Source: Bdellovibrio sp. SKB1291214 (GTDB lineage: Bacteria; Bdellovibrionota; Bdellovibrionia; Bdellovibrionales; Bdellovibrionaceae). Taken from it: 64,000 bases of DNA. The DNA is taken from positions 248,001 through 312,000 of the forward strand of contig NZ_CP106855.1 of the NCBI RefSeq assembly GCF_002209355.2. The letters run 5' to 3'. The translations under genes and the position numbers were made by a program. Positions 40,228 to 49,517 of this stretch are shown in pieces (within the stretch, counting starts at the first letter, position 1; the number at the start of each line of letters is the position of its first letter). The notes beneath the pieces were generated by a model that was not told the DNA's origin, searched no databases, and was given only the letters and a program-made list of their open reading frames with translations.

Positions 40228-41904
40228 ATGGACAACAATTCTTTAAAATCTTGGTTCCGCGGTATAAAAGGCAAACTGCTTTTCGCAGCTATCCTTCCTA
40301 TAGCGGGTTTTGCAGTTATTTTTGGGTTAGCTTATGCTGGCCTAGGTAAGCTCGATGCAATGCTCACAACAGCTAATACAATTACGACCCCGAATCTGAT
40401 AGCCGTCGGCGAACTGCGCCAATCGCGCAACAAGTTCAACTATTTCATTCTTGCCTCTTTGCGTGAGTCGACAGCTGAAAAGCGTAATGCCCACATTAAG
40501 ATTGCTCGTGAAGCCCTGGACGAATACTTCACGGCATATAAAGAGTATTCTGCCCTTCCTAGTCCCGCTGAAATCGCGGATACTGACGATGCCGGTGACA
40601 AAGTCGTGGGCGAGTTCGTACAGACGATGAAAGACATCACGGACCTTGTGGAAAAAAACACACCGGAAACGGATGCCAAAGTTCTTGCTTTGATGGATGG
40701 AAAAATCGCTACATTGACAAAAACAATGAGTGCGATGACGGATGCTTCTATCAAATATTTCGAGCAGTCATCTATCGCAAACACCGGGATTGCAAAAGAA
40801 GCAATGCGCAAAACGATGACAATCATGACAGCGACGACGGTTGCGACTTGTCTTGCTGTGTTTGCATTGCTGATGTTTATTGCTGTTAGTCTTTCAAAAA
40901 CTGTCGGCAACGTTGCTAGCCGCTTAACTGATTCAAGCCATCAGGTGTCAGCCGCGGTAGTCCAATTAAACAGTGCCGGCAACACTCTTTCTCAATCTTC
41001 AACTGAAGCAGCTGCCTCCTTAGAGGAAACCGTTGCTGCGCTAGAGGAATTGACTTCCATGGTACAGATGAATTCTGACAACGCTAAACAAGCTGCTGCG
41101 TTGTCCGCTTCGTCTCGTGAAGCTGCTGAATCAGGTGAAAACGATATCAAGAACCTGATCTCAGCAATGACAGAAATCTCGCATTCATCTAAGAAAATTG
41201 AGGAAATTATTTCGGTCATCGATGATATTGCATTCCAAACAAACCTGTTGGCATTAAATGCCGCGGTTGAAGCTGCACGTGCCGGTGAACAAGGTAAAGG
41301 TTTTGCTGTCGTGGCAGATGCCGTCCGCACTCTTGCCCAAAGAAGTGCTACTTCCGCAAAAGATATCTCGTCATTGATCAAGGATTCAGTTGCGCAAATC
41401 GATAGCGGTAGCAAGATCGCTGATCAAAGCGGAACGGTTTTAGCGAACATCGTTAACTCGATCAAAAAAGTATCTGATCTTAACAACGAAATTGCAGCTG
41501 CAAGCTCTGAACAAACAACGGGTATCCAACAAATCAGTAAGGCCATGAACCAATTAGACCAATCCTCTCAATCTAATGCGGCTTCTGCTGAGGAAATTGC
41601 TGCAACAAGCGGAGAGATTGGCAACCTTGCACACGTTACAGATACTCTGACTGCAGAGCTGACGGAAGTTGTTATCGGTAAAGGTGCCGTTCCGACAGAA
41701 ACTGAATCTGTAAAACATGAAAAACCGAAGACTTCAAAAAAGGTTTCTCAGCAGAAATCTGCGAAGGTCATCGAAATGAAAAAGCCCGCGGCGGCTAAGT
41801 CCCCTGCTCCTTCAAAAACGATGAAGTCCGCACCGTCATCCTCTGCTGAGTTGATTCCATTTGATGAAGACGACCGTAAAATCGGAACGACTGATGGATT
41901 TTAA
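40228..41904 (+). CDS. Methyl-accepting chemotaxis protein
   Basis: A chemoreceptor that controls CheA and thus flagellar or gliding reversals. The 558-residue protein has two membrane helices (about 16-37 and 195-217), a helical periplasmic sensor of the four-helix type between them, and a long cytoplasmic signalling domain with the conserved tip [32 protein letters not shown] (given in pieces, about 332-365). A Lys/Pro/Ala-rich tail (about 490-558) without the CheR pentapeptide ends the protein. No clear HAMP domain separates TM2 from the signalling helices. A decayed relative follows directly. Confidence 0.95.
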   Translation: MDNNSLKSWFRGIKGKLLFAAILPIAGFAVIFGLAYAGLGKLDAMLTTANTITTPNLIAVGELRQSRNKFNYFILASLRESTAEKRNAHIKIAREALDEYFTAYKEYSALPSPAEIADTDDAGDKVVGEFVQTMKDITDLVEKNTPETDAKVLALMDGKIATLTKTMSAMTDASIKYFEQSSIANTGIAKEAMRKTMTIMTATTVATCLAVFALLMFIAVSLSKTVGNVASRLTDSSHQVSAAVVQLNSAGNTLSQSSTEAAASLEETVAALEELTSMVQMNSDNAKQAAALSASSREAAESGENDIKNLISAMTEISHSSKKIEEIISVIDDIAFQTNLLALNAAVEAARAGEQGKGFAVVADAVRTLAQRSATSAKDISSLIKDSVAQIDSGSKIADQSGTVLANIVNSIKKVSDLNNEIAAASSEQTTGIQQISKAMNQLDQSSQSNAASAEEIAATSGEIGNLAHVTDTLTAELTEVVIGKGAVPTETESVKHEKPKTSKKVSQQKSAKVIEMKKPAAAKSPAPSKTMKSAPSSSAELIPFDEDDRKIGTTDGF

Positions 41905-41931
41905 GAATAAATCTGAATAGATTCATAATCA

Positions 41932-41966
41932 AAAGGACTGAGCCCACAACTCAGTCCTTTTTTTTA
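41932..41966 (+). terminator. Intrinsic terminator of the chemoreceptor gene
   Basis: AAAGGACTGAG (41932-41942), seven-base loop, CTCAGTCCTTT (41950-41960) and a run of eight T residues. Confidence 0.95.
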
Positions 41967-41989
41967 TATCCTACCCATTACAATTCAAC

Positions 41990-42908
41990 ATTCGTTGAGA
42001 TCTGGACTTCAAGTTTGGCTATCAAGTCTTTGCGGCAATGATGATGGATACCCCCGAGAAACGTCATGAGAAAATCAAGCTGGCTCAAGACGGCATCAAA
42101 GAATTCAGAGAGAATTTTGAAATTTACAGAAATGCACCCGCAGCTCCGGAACTGGCAGAAACAGATAAAGCCGCTTATGCTGCCCATGACGAATATATGA
42201 AACTATTAGAGAAAGTTGCAGATTTGGCTGACCAAGGCACCCCGGAAGCCAACAAACAGGTTCATGAATTAATGGATGGCCGCCTGTGGGAATTGGGGCA
42301 AGTCATGCAAAAAATGACCGGCGCCTGCCGAGGAAGGAGAAAATGATATTAAGAATCTCATTGCAGCAATGAATGAAACATCCAGCTCTTCCAAAAAAAT
42401 TGAAGAGATCATTTCTGTGATCGATGACATTGCCTTCCAAACAAATTTATTGGCACTCAACGCAGCCGTTGAAGCCGCCCGTGCGGGAGAACAAGGTAAG
42501 GGTTTTGCTGTGGTTGCAGAAGCCGTTCGTGCTTTAGCACAGCGAAGTGCTTCGTCAGCAAAAGATATTTCGTCGCTGATCAAAGAATCAGTATCGCAAA
42601 TCGAACGTGGCAGCGTCATCGCAGACCAAAGCGGCACTGTCCTTTCGAATATCGTGAGTTCCATTAAAAAGGTTTCGGATTTAAATAATGAAATTGCAGC
42701 CGCAAGTTCGGAACAGACAACAGGCATTCAACAAATCAGTAAAGCAATGAATCAATTGGACCAGGCCTCGCAATCAAATGCAGCGTCCTCTGAAGAAATT
42801 GCGGCAACCGGTGGCGAGATCAATAACCTTGCCACAACAGCGCAGGGTTTAACAGTTGAACTGAATAGACTCGTGCTGGGAGTTGATAGCAGCAGCCCGG
42901 CTGTTTAA
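41990..42908 (+). pseudogene. Decayed tandem chemoreceptor gene
   Basis: Two adjacent frames each resemble the chemoreceptor just upstream. Up to about 42317 the first frame matches its sensor domain (AAxxMDTPEKRHEKIKLAQDGIKEF). From about 42321 a different frame matches the signalling domain ([33 protein letters not shown] and onward). The start, the first membrane helix, the second membrane helix and about 120 residues between the two parts are missing, and the frames differ by a shift at the deletion junction. The signalling half is strongly similar to its neighbour, so the duplication was probably fairly recent. Its last bases overlap the murJ stop. Confidence 0.85.
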
Positions 42909-44491
42909 GACTTGTTTTTACGCTTAAATTGATCGAGCAGGAAACTCCCCTGCTCGATTTTTAATTTTAGGGATGATATTCCGTAAACCAACGCACACAA
43001 ACCCATCACCAAGGTTAACAACAATGTTTTGATAAGACTTGATGAAGCGTACGTGATCCATCCGGCAAGGCCCCAGGCGACGACAGCCATCAACGCACCA
43101 GCGATGAGGATTTTAAACAGCTCCTTGCCCACCGCCATCCATCGCATCTGGACTGCAAATCGACCCATCAAAGCGACTACTAAAACAAATTGCACCGCTG
43201 CTGCAACCAAGCTTGAAATCACCAGGCCCTGAAGACCTAAAGAGCGAATCCAAAAAGGTGCTATTCCAATGTGCAAAGCCAACCCTATGAGCGAAGTCAC
43301 GGCAGGCACCCACGTATTTTTCACAGCGTAAAAAGACGGAATCAGCACGCGCACCGAAGACACAAACAATAGGCTAACCGCGTAGACCTGCAAAACCATA
43401 GAGGTCGCCGCAACATCGCTTACTGCAAAATGACCGCGATAAAATAACACTTCAACAATCGGTCGAGCCAGAAAGTACAAACCAATTGCCGCGGGCACCG
43501 CTAAAAAAAGGTTCATCAGAAAATGCTCTTGCATCACCTTTTGAAATTGCTCGCGCTCTTTGCGTTGAGCCAAATCACTGAGTGTCGGTAATAGCGCGGC
43601 CCCGATGCTGACAGCAACTAACGACAGTGGAAGCTCCAGCAGGCGATCCGCCCAATAAATATAGGATAAAGCTCCCTCTCCCAGACCACTTGCAAAATGC
43701 AAATTCACCAACGTTGCAAGCTGCAACAACCCCATACCCAGCAACCCTGGCAGCATGTTTTTTAAAACCAAGCGCACATCAGGATTCCAAAGATGCCGAG
43801 TTATTCGAGGCAGATAATTTCTGTGGCGCAAAGCCCACCATAAAAGGACCGCCTGAAGCAATCCGCCAACGAAAACGCCCCACGCAAGTCCATCTCCCAT
43901 CTGAGGAAACCACTGAGGAGGCATAAAGGTGAAAATCAGCATCGAAATATTCAAAAGCGCGGGAGCCAGGGCCGGCAGCGCAAAACTCCCTAAGGCATTG
44001 AGGATGCCCATGAAATAGGCGTAAGAGCACACAAAGAAAACGAACCCAAACATAATGCGCGCCATGCGAACCGTAAGATTCCACTTTTCCACGTCCAACA
44101 GATAATTGTCCGCCAACAGCAGCCTAAGCAGCGATTCCATGCTGCCAATCCCCCACAGAGTCACTACTCCCAGAACAATCAAAAGCAGTGTGTAGATGGC
44201 ATTTATAAGGTTGCGAGCCCTGACCCCGGAGGTGTCTTCGGCCTGAGATTCAATAAAAACGGGAATAAAGCTCACAGACAGCGAGCCTTCGCCAAAAAGT
44301 CGACGGAACAAATTAGGGAGTCGGAATGCCGCAGTCCAAGCATCTGTGACTGTACGATCAAAGAGAGCTGCCAGGGCCATATCACGGAATAAGCCCAAAA
44401 CGCGGCTAGTTAGGGTCCCACCGGCCATAAAAAAGGCTTTTTTGAAGACCTTTTTGCGATCTTCTTTTAATCCGCTTGCCTCCACAGACAC
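42905..44491 (-). CDS. murJ: Lipid II flippase MurJ
   Basis: MurJ flips lipid II across the inner membrane for peptidoglycan synthesis. The 528-residue protein has 14 hydrophobic helices and the family motifs [15 protein letters not shown] near the N-terminus, [15 protein letters not shown] and LPTLSDLA. Start choice is uncertain: the frame opens with GTG 44491 (or GTG 44485) and the conserved region begins about residue 25. The divergent rpsT gene starts 51 bp away, so the two promoters must overlap. Confidence 0.93.
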   Translation of the reverse strand: MSVEASGLKEDRKKVFKKAFFMAGGTLTSRVLGLFRDMALAALFDRTVTDAWTAAFRLPNLFRRLFGEGSLSVSFIPVFIESQAEDTSGVRARNLINAIYTLLLIVLGVVTLWGIGSMESLLRLLLADNYLLDVEKWNLTVRMARIMFGFVFFVCSYAYFMGILNALGSFALPALAPALLNISMLIFTFMPPQWFPQMGDGLAWGVFVGGLLQAVLLWWALRHRNYLPRITRHLWNPDVRLVLKNMLPGLLGMGLLQLATLVNLHFASGLGEGALSYIYWADRLLELPLSLVAVSIGAALLPTLSDLAQRKEREQFQKVMQEHFLMNLFLAVPAAIGLYFLARPIVEVLFYRGHFAVSDVAATSMVLQVYAVSLLFVSSVRVLIPSFYAVKNTWVPAVTSLIGLALHIGIAPFWIRSLGLQGLVISSLVAAAVQFVLVVALMGRFAVQMRWMAVGKELFKILIAGALMAVVAWGLAGWITYASSSLIKTLLLTLVMGLCALVYGISSLKLKIEQGSFLLDQFKRKNKS

Positions 44492-44542
44492 CGTATGTTA
44501 ATCCCTTTGGTTCGTTTATAAAGATTAAGTGGAGGCTATACC

Positions 44543-44803
44543 TTGGCAAATCATAAGTCAGCAGCAAAAAGAGCTCGTCAATCTATCCGTAAAACAGCAG
44601 TAAACAATGCTCGTAAAAGCACTGTAAAAACAGCTGAAAAAAAACTTGTTAAAGCTATTGAAGCTAAAGACGTTAAAGCTCTTCCTGAGTTGTTGAAAAA
44701 CTTCACTGCTCAAGTAATGAAAGCAGCTAAAACTGGCGTTATCAAAAAAGAAACTGCTTCTCGCAAAATCAGCCGTCTTTCAGTACGCGCTTCTGCAAAG
44801 TAA
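44543..44803 (+). CDS. rpsT: 30S ribosomal protein S20
   Basis: S20 binds 16S rRNA early in 30S assembly. The 86-residue, Lys/Ala-rich helical protein begins (M)ANHKSAAKRARQSIRKTAVNNARKS, the S20 hallmark. The start codon is TTG (44543) with GGAGG 8 bases upstream; E. coli rpsT also starts with UUG, linked to translational self-control. Followed by a terminator at 44831. Confidence 0.97.
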   Translation: MANHKSAAKRARQSIRKTAVNNARKSTVKTAEKKLVKAIEAKDVKALPELLKNFTAQVMKAAKTGVIKKETASRKISRLSVRASAK

Positions 44804-44830
44804 TTTCGACTGATAATTTGAATTAGAATT

Positions 44831-44860
44831 GGGTGACCATTGAGTCGCCCTTTTCTATTT
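44831..44860 (+). terminator. Intrinsic terminator of rpsT
   Basis: GGGTGAC (44831-44837), loop, GTCGCCC (44844-44850) with one G-U pair, then TTTTCTATTT. It is 27 bp after the rpsT stop and reaches the stop codon of the convergent PilZ gene. Confidence 0.8.
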
Positions 44861-45260
44861 ATGCAGCTTGCGATGAGGAGTGAGTGCGTGCTGATACAAA
44901 AGCACGGATTTGTCTTTTGGTAGCAAAGTTAACATTGCTGAAGCTGAGACCATGGGTGACTGTCGAGTCACCCTGTTTTTTTTGTGTGGAGCGAACCACT
45001 CCGCGTAGGAATACGAAATCCCCTGCCGGGATTTGAAAGCTGACGACGACTTCGTCACCTTCGTTAAGCAGGTATTCCGAAATAATCGACATACCACCTT
45101 CACCGATTTCCCCTGAATCAACGATAAAATAAGAACCGTCACAAAGGACCCCTACTTTACGTTTCATCGTACGACGTGGATACTGGCGACGGAACCCGCC
45201 TGGTTTATCCTCGATCGTTGGAATGTTTATCTTTTGAAAGTCGCCTGCCATGGAATACAT
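44859..45260 (-). CDS. PilZ-domain protein
   Basis: The 133-residue product is a single PilZ domain, a c-di-GMP-binding effector fold. It has RQYPR (RxxxR) near residue 29, EIGEGGMSI as a variant of the D/N-x-S-x-x-G motif, and beta strands VVVSFQIPAGDFVFLRGVV and THGLSFSNVNF. I start it at ATG 45260 (or ATG 45251). The same frame stays open upstream to 45575, but that part is the translation of a tandem repeat (SRQPK units) and a GC-rich palindrome and does not look like protein. No good ribosome site remains, so its expression is in doubt. Confidence 0.75.
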   Translation of the reverse strand: MYSMAGDFQKINIPTIEDKPGGFRRQYPRRTMKRKVGVLCDGSYFIVDSGEIGEGGMSIISEYLLNEGDEVVVSFQIPAGDFVFLRGVVRSTQKKQGDSTVTHGLSFSNVNFATKRQIRAFVSARTHSSSQAA

Positions 45261-45310
45261 ATCGGAATTTTGACTGTACCTGTGCAGTCTTGTTTTCTCT
45301 GTCTCACTTT

Positions 45311-45379
45311 GAGACTTGGGCTGCCGGGACTTGGGCTGCCGGGACTTGGGCTGCCGGGACTTGGGCTGCCGGGACTTGG
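45311..45379. repeat. 15-bp tandem repeat, 4.6 units
   Basis: Units of GGGACTTGGGCTGCC, the first with two differences (GAGACTTGGGCTGCC), the rest identical, ending in a partial unit. It directly adjoins an 18-bp perfect inverted repeat. Confidence 0.97.
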
Positions 45380-45381
45380 CC

Positions 45382-45506
45382 TTGGCTATGGAGTGGAGTA
45401 CGTGCTCCGCGACACGCCATCCAGGCTCACCGTCGCCCGCCTTTGGCGGGTTCGCGCATCGTGCGCCGACGGAGGTCGCTGCGCACGCACTCCACTCCAT
45501 AGCCAA
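45382..45506. repeat. GC-rich hairpin element with 18-bp perfect inverted repeat
   Basis: TTGGCTATGGAGTGGAGT (45382-45399) is perfectly inverted at 45489-45506 (ACTCCACTCCATAGCCAA). The stem continues inward with CGTGC/GCACG and GCGAC/GTCGC pairs, and the middle holds CCCGCC-TTT-GGCGGG (about 45438-45452). The fold would be a long, branched hairpin of 125 nt. The short hairpin core is also found, in the other orientation, in the element at 19760. Confidence 0.9.
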
Positions 45507-45577
45507 TGCCAAGCACGACGTTTTTGTTTCAAAGTGGAAGAGATCACGAGCCTTTGGGTTTGCGAAATTACTCATGA

Positions 45578-45697
45578 GGAGATTGGTGGATCAGTCGTCG
45601 TTCTTATGATGCTTTAAATCACGCGGAGAAAAAGTCTGTTGAAGAGGAAACTGCTAAGATTCGGTGGGATTTGATTTGTCAGAAGCTTCAAAACTAG
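45578..45697 (+). pseudogene. Orphan C-terminal coding fragment
   Basis: A 39-codon frame without start codon after TGA 45575-45577: GDWWISRRSYDALNHAEKK then SVEEETAKIRWDLICQKLQN and TAG. The amphipathic K/E helix and two Trp look protein-like. It could be the 3' end of a gene cut by the inverted-repeat element next to it, or chance. No family recognised. Confidence 0.3.
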
Positions 45698-45705
45698 TTC
45701 CCTAG

Positions 45706-46557
45706 CTATTTTTTTGTAGCTCTTTTGATGGCTGAGTACTTTCCCTCATTGGGTGATAGCAGCCAACTGTATTGTTGAATGTAGTCGATACCCAGGATGA
45801 TATCGATGCCTTCTTGAGGTGGAATCACCATGAACGACCACAGGTTTTTTGCGCATTGGCCTTGGATGCAGATTTCTTGTGCGGGCTCGGCCATCATGTA
45901 GGATTTTGTGAAACCCGCAATATCTGTTTTCGGCTGACGACCTATGAGCTTGAAAAATTCTGGGTTGTTTTTTACGAACGCGCCTGTGACTGCACTTGAA
46001 GCGTGAGTATCAAATAATGCTCTGACGGTTTTGCTGCCCATTTTCATTTCGATCACTGGACGCTGACCCGGGATCATTCTGCTTTTTGTTTTAAATGCTT
46101 TTGCCTGCGCCGACGTCGGCTCGATATAAATCGCGGCCATCGATGATACGATTTTTGCGTTATCCAAAAGAATTGTCTTATTTCTGAAAGTGTCGGCACC
46201 GATAGTTCCGACGAGCTCTTGTCCTGAGGTTGTCGGAATTTCTGCTTGCACCAATGTTTTGATATTCGCAGCTAACAATTCCCCGCCCACCTTGAGGCTT
46301 TTCACTTCAACAACAGGATATGTTTGCACTCCACCCAATGTTTGCATCGATTGCTCGCCCGTGACTTTCAAACCCTTCGCCGCTTTGCCAGAAATAAAAG
46401 TCGAATCCGCCCCTAAGTCCAAAGCGCAAAGCCCCCTCATGCCTTGAATTTCGCACTCGATTTGCGGGAACAACCCTGAAGTATCCAACGCAATGCCTGC
46501 GGCTTGTGTGTCCGTGTTTGCGATTAAAATAAGTGCCATTAGAATGAGGCTTTTCAT
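45706..46557 (-). CDS. Secreted retropepsin-like aspartic protease with two active-site motifs
   Basis: The 283-residue protein has a signal peptide (cleavage near TQAAG) and two half-domains, each with an aspartic-protease-like motif: LDLGADSTF (about residues 46-54) and FDTHASSAV (about 186-194), instead of the usual DTGAS. The second differs by His for Gly. Bacterial clan AA proteases normally dimerise through single motifs or combine two as in pepsin. Activity is uncertain because both motifs deviate. It is a single-gene unit. Confidence 0.75.
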   Translation of the reverse strand: MKSLILMALILIANTDTQAAGIALDTSGLFPQIECEIQGMRGLCALDLGADSTFISGKAAKGLKVTGEQSMQTLGGVQTYPVVEVKSLKVGGELLAANIKTLVQAEIPTTSGQELVGTIGADTFRNKTILLDNAKIVSSMAAIYIEPTSAQAKAFKTKSRMIPGQRPVIEMKMGSKTVRALFDTHASSAVTGAFVKNNPEFFKLIGRQPKTDIAGFTKSYMMAEPAQEICIQGQCAKNLWSFMVIPPQEGIDIILGIDYIQQYSWLLSPNEGKYSAIKRATKK

Positions 46558-46710
46558 ATACCCTTTGTCGAATTCTCAGACATCCGTGAAACAATACCAA
46601 AAAACCTCTGCCAAAACCGCGACAGCAGGTCTTATGCGGAAACTGATTCTAATGGGGCATTAAGCGAGTTTCGTGCCGTCCAACTCGGCAGTCGGACTTT
46701 TTCATTGAAA

Positions 46711-47712
46711 TTAAGCGGTACAGGTTTTTAGAACCATATTTTCAAGCCAGATGTGGCTGGAAAGTGGGGATGATTTCAAGGCTTTGTCAGTTTCAGACAA
46801 AACAACCATCGTTTGCTCGAGCTTTTTGGCCGTCCACAGGCGTGATTGTTCGGCGTAGTTTTCTAAGAAGTAGGGAGGCACTTGTGCATAGTGCGCAAGT
46901 TTTGCTCCGTGCAAGCCTTCGTCCATGCCTTTTTTTACTGCTAGCAAAATACGAATATGGCGAGCCACCAAGGATATAATTCCGATTTCGTTTTGGCCCT
47001 GATCCAATAAGTGAACCAAGTATTCCAACGCCTTCACACGATCGTTCATGCCAACAGCTTTGGTGAAATCAAATACACTTTCTTCTTTGGAACGAGAGAC
47101 GACTTGAGCCACGTCAGAGACTTCGATACGACGAGCGCCCTCGACGAACTCTCCTAGCTTTTTAAGCTCAGCTTCAATTTCCGTTAAATGATGACCAACA
47201 AGCTTATGAAGCAAGTGAATCGCATCGTTGGAAATTTTCAATCCCAAAGTTTCAGCGATATAATTGATCCACGATGGAACTTGATTTTCGTAAGGCTTTT
47301 TGAACTCGACACAATCGGCTTTGTCCAACAACTGACGGATTTGTTTTTTTCGTTTATCCACACGTGAAGCAAGGATCACAAAGCATGTGCTATCAACGGG
47401 TTCCTCAATCAAGGGTTCCAACTGCGCCCATTCTTTATCCGTGAGTTCTTGAGCTTCCTTCAAAATAACCAAGCGACGTGGAGCCATCATCGGCAATGTT
47501 TCAACAGCGTCGCGAACCTGAACAATGTCAGCGTCGCTAGCGTAAAACAGACTGTAGTTGAAATCGATCGCGCCTTCAGTCAGAACGGCATACTTGAAGC
47601 GATCCACACTTTGATTCAACAAATAAGGTTCTTCCCCGAAAAGGAAGTACATTGGCGCAAGGTTGCCCTTTTCCAAGTCCTTATAAAATTTTTGTGAATC
47701 AATTAATGCCAT
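46711..47712 (-). CDS. holA: DNA polymerase III subunit delta
   Basis: HolA is the clamp-loader subunit that opens the sliding clamp. The 333-residue product has the family's N-terminal part with MYFLFGEEPYLLNQSVDRFK, then a Rossmann-like region RRLVILKEAQEL, LIEEPVDSTCFVILASRVDKRKKQIRQLL, and the C-terminal helical collar with IGIISLVARHIRILLAVKKG and SSHIWLENMVL. Length matches E. coli (343). It starts 3 bp after lptE, the same order (lptE-holA) as in many proteobacteria. Confidence 0.93.
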   Translation of the reverse strand: MALIDSQKFYKDLEKGNLAPMYFLFGEEPYLLNQSVDRFKYAVLTEGAIDFNYSLFYASDADIVQVRDAVETLPMMAPRRLVILKEAQELTDKEWAQLEPLIEEPVDSTCFVILASRVDKRKKQIRQLLDKADCVEFKKPYENQVPSWINYIAETLGLKISNDAIHLLHKLVGHHLTEIEAELKKLGEFVEGARRIEVSDVAQVVSRSKEESVFDFTKAVGMNDRVKALEYLVHLLDQGQNEIGIISLVARHIRILLAVKKGMDEGLHGAKLAHYAQVPPYFLENYAEQSRLWTAKKLEQTMVVLSETDKALKSSPLSSHIWLENMVLKTCTA

Positions 47713-47715
47713 CTA

Positions 47716-48306
47716 CTAAAAATTTTCCGTAATACGATCGTGAGCTTCAAGCATCAGATCATTTGCCATAAGGTCAATGTTTTGCCTGCGGGCTGAGAGA
47801 TTGTAAAGCGGATCAACAGAGTTTACGCCAGCAAGCGTTACCTGAGGTGCCGCATAAGTACGCTCTCCCGTAAAGCTTCCCTTCCACAACTCCGTACCAT
47901 CAGCTTGTCTGACGACTTTGACAGTTACTGTCAGAAGGATACGATACTCTGACGCGATAACTGTTCCCGAAGGCAAATAAGTGGAAGCATCTCCGGAAAT
48001 ACGTTTTGCACCTGGCAAATATTGAACGTTGTCGATCTGACCAATTACAGCCACTTCAGACAACGAGTTGTCCACGACGCGCGCAACTCGAGAACGTTGA
48101 AATTCGTGAATCAAACCGTTGGTAAACGCAACTTCGATACCTGTTTCTTGAGTTTTATTTTTAAAAACTGGAACAGAGATCTGCTTATAGCCGCCAGGAA
48201 TCGTACGGCTGGCAACACCCAGATGATAAGCACAACCAGACAGAAGCTGTAAGCCAAGTACAGAGAGAATCAGAATGCTGCGAGAGCCTTTAAATATTGC
48301 GTCCAC
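47716..48306 (-). CDS. lptE: LPS-assembly lipoprotein LptE
   Basis: LptE plugs the LptD barrel and helps insert LPS in the outer membrane. The product has a lipoprotein signal with LLSGCAYHLG and the LptE/RlpB pattern IPGGYKQISVPVFKNKTQETGIEVAFTNGLIHEFQRSRVARVVDNS. I place the start at GTG 48306; the longest frame begins at 48360, which would overlap the start of the divergent gene and give an over-long, doubled hydrophobic leader. The gene is directly followed by holA. Confidence 0.85.
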   Translation of the reverse strand: MDAIFKGSRSILILSVLGLQLLSGCAYHLGVASRTIPGGYKQISVPVFKNKTQETGIEVAFTNGLIHEFQRSRVARVVDNSLSEVAVIGQIDNVQYLPGAKRISGDASTYLPSGTVIASEYRILLTVTVKVVRQADGTELWKGSFTGERTYAAPQVTLAGVNSVDPLYNLSARRQNIDLMANDLMLEAHDRITENF

Positions 48307-48350
48307 CGACCCAGTTGAGTATAAATTGAAGAAGAGATCAAGGAAGAAAA

Positions 48351-49517
48351 ATGACATCATTCAATGACGAATACAGCCTGCTTGCTCCCGGTCCCGTAAA
48401 CCTCCATCCTGAGGTGCGTAAAGCTTTAGCATTACCGATGATTCATCACCGCACTCCAGAATTTGACGTTATTTTAAAACGTGTTTTATCGGGCATTCGA
48501 ACTGTCTTTCAAACTCAAGAAGATGTTTATCTTTTAAGCTGCACTGGCTCTGGAGGAATGGAAGCCCTGTTGGTGAATACCTTGTCTCCGGGTGATAAAG
48601 TTTTAGCCATCGTTTCGGGAAAATTCGGAGAGCGCTGGGCCGAGATGGCAAAAACTTTTGGCGCTGAAGTGTCCATCATCAACGTCCCCTGGGGAGAGGC
48701 TGCCAAGCCTGAATCTGTCGAAGATCATTTAAAACGTTTCCCCGAAACTCGCGCCGTTTTGTGCCAAGCTTGCGAAACAAGCACGGCAGTTGCTCATCCC
48801 ATCAAAGAAATCGCAGAGGTGGTTGCCAAATATTCTGAAACTCTTTTCTTGGTCGATGCGATCACGGCTCTGGGAGCTTACCCCCTGCCGATGGATGAAT
48901 GGAAAATTGACGGTCTGGTCGCGGGATCACAAAAAGCCTTTATGTTACCAACCGGCATGGCCTTTATTGCATTTTCAAAAAAAGCCCAACGCTATTTTGA
49001 CTCTGCGAAATGCCCTCGCTTTTATTTTGACGTTCGCAAAGAAAAAAAGGCCAACGCTGCAGGCGAAACATTCTTTTCTTCGAATGTTTCTATCATTCGC
49101 GCCCTTGATGTCGTTCTAAATTTAATCAACAAAGACGGCCTGGACAAACTTTTCCACTCCATCCACCGTCGTGCAGAATTCACTCGTCAATTTGCTAGAG
49201 GATTGGGTTTTACGTTATATGCAAAATCTCCGAGTGACTCTGTAACAGCCTTGGTTGTACCTCCAACAATGGACGGCCAAAAAATCCGCCTCGAGCTTGA
49301 GCAATCTCACAACATCACAATCATGGGTGGCCAAGATCAGGCGAAAGGTAAAATCATTCGCATCGGTCACATGGGGTATGTGCAAGATAAAGAGATGTTA
49401 AAATTGATCGACAACTTGGGCCAAGTTTTGCGCAAATTCGATCCTGGTTCTTTAACCTTGGAACAAATTTCGATGGTTGTTGAGGAAGGCCGTCAGTGGC
49501 TGGAGCAAAACCCATGA
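48351..49517 (+). CDS. Class V aminotransferase (serine-pyruvate/phosphoserine type)
   Basis: A PLP enzyme of the SerC/AGAT-like class V family. The 388-residue product has the N-terminal LLAPGPVNLHPEVRKAL and HHRTPEF motifs, the glycine-rich phosphate loop CTGSGGMEALL, the PLP Asp in LVDAITALGAYPL and the PLP-binding Lys in GSQKAFMLPTG (about residue 195). It is coupled by a 4-bp overlap to a SerA-like dehydrogenase, which suggests that it serves as the phosphoserine or serine-glyoxylate aminotransferase of serine synthesis. The exact donor cannot be told from sequence. Confidence 0.88.
   Translation: MTSFNDEYSLLAPGPVNLHPEVRKALALPMIHHRTPEFDVILKRVLSGIRTVFQTQEDVYLLSCTGSGGMEALLVNTLSPGDKVLAIVSGKFGERWAEMAKTFGAEVSIINVPWGEAAKPESVEDHLKRFPETRAVLCQACETSTAVAHPIKEIAEVVAKYSETLFLVDAITALGAYPLPMDEWKIDGLVAGSQKAFMLPTGMAFIAFSKKAQRYFDSAKCPRFYFDVRKEKKANAAGETFFSSNVSIIRALDVVLNLINKDGLDKLFHSIHRRAEFTRQFARGLGFTLYAKSPSDSVTALVVPPTMDGQKIRLELEQSHNITIMGGQDQAKGKIIRIGHMGYVQDKEMLKLIDNLGQVLRKFDPGSLTLEQISMVVEEGRQWLEQNP

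Noticed and set aside
45176-45617. Plus-strand frames through the repeat element near 45300
   Set aside because: They only translate the 15-bp repeat as GLPGL or AAGTW units; opposite to a PilZ gene and without ribosome site.
48304-48360. LptE start at 48360
   Set aside because: It would overlap the divergent aminotransferase start by 10 bp and add a second hydrophobic stretch before the lipobox; GTG 48306 is more economical, though its ribosome site is weak.
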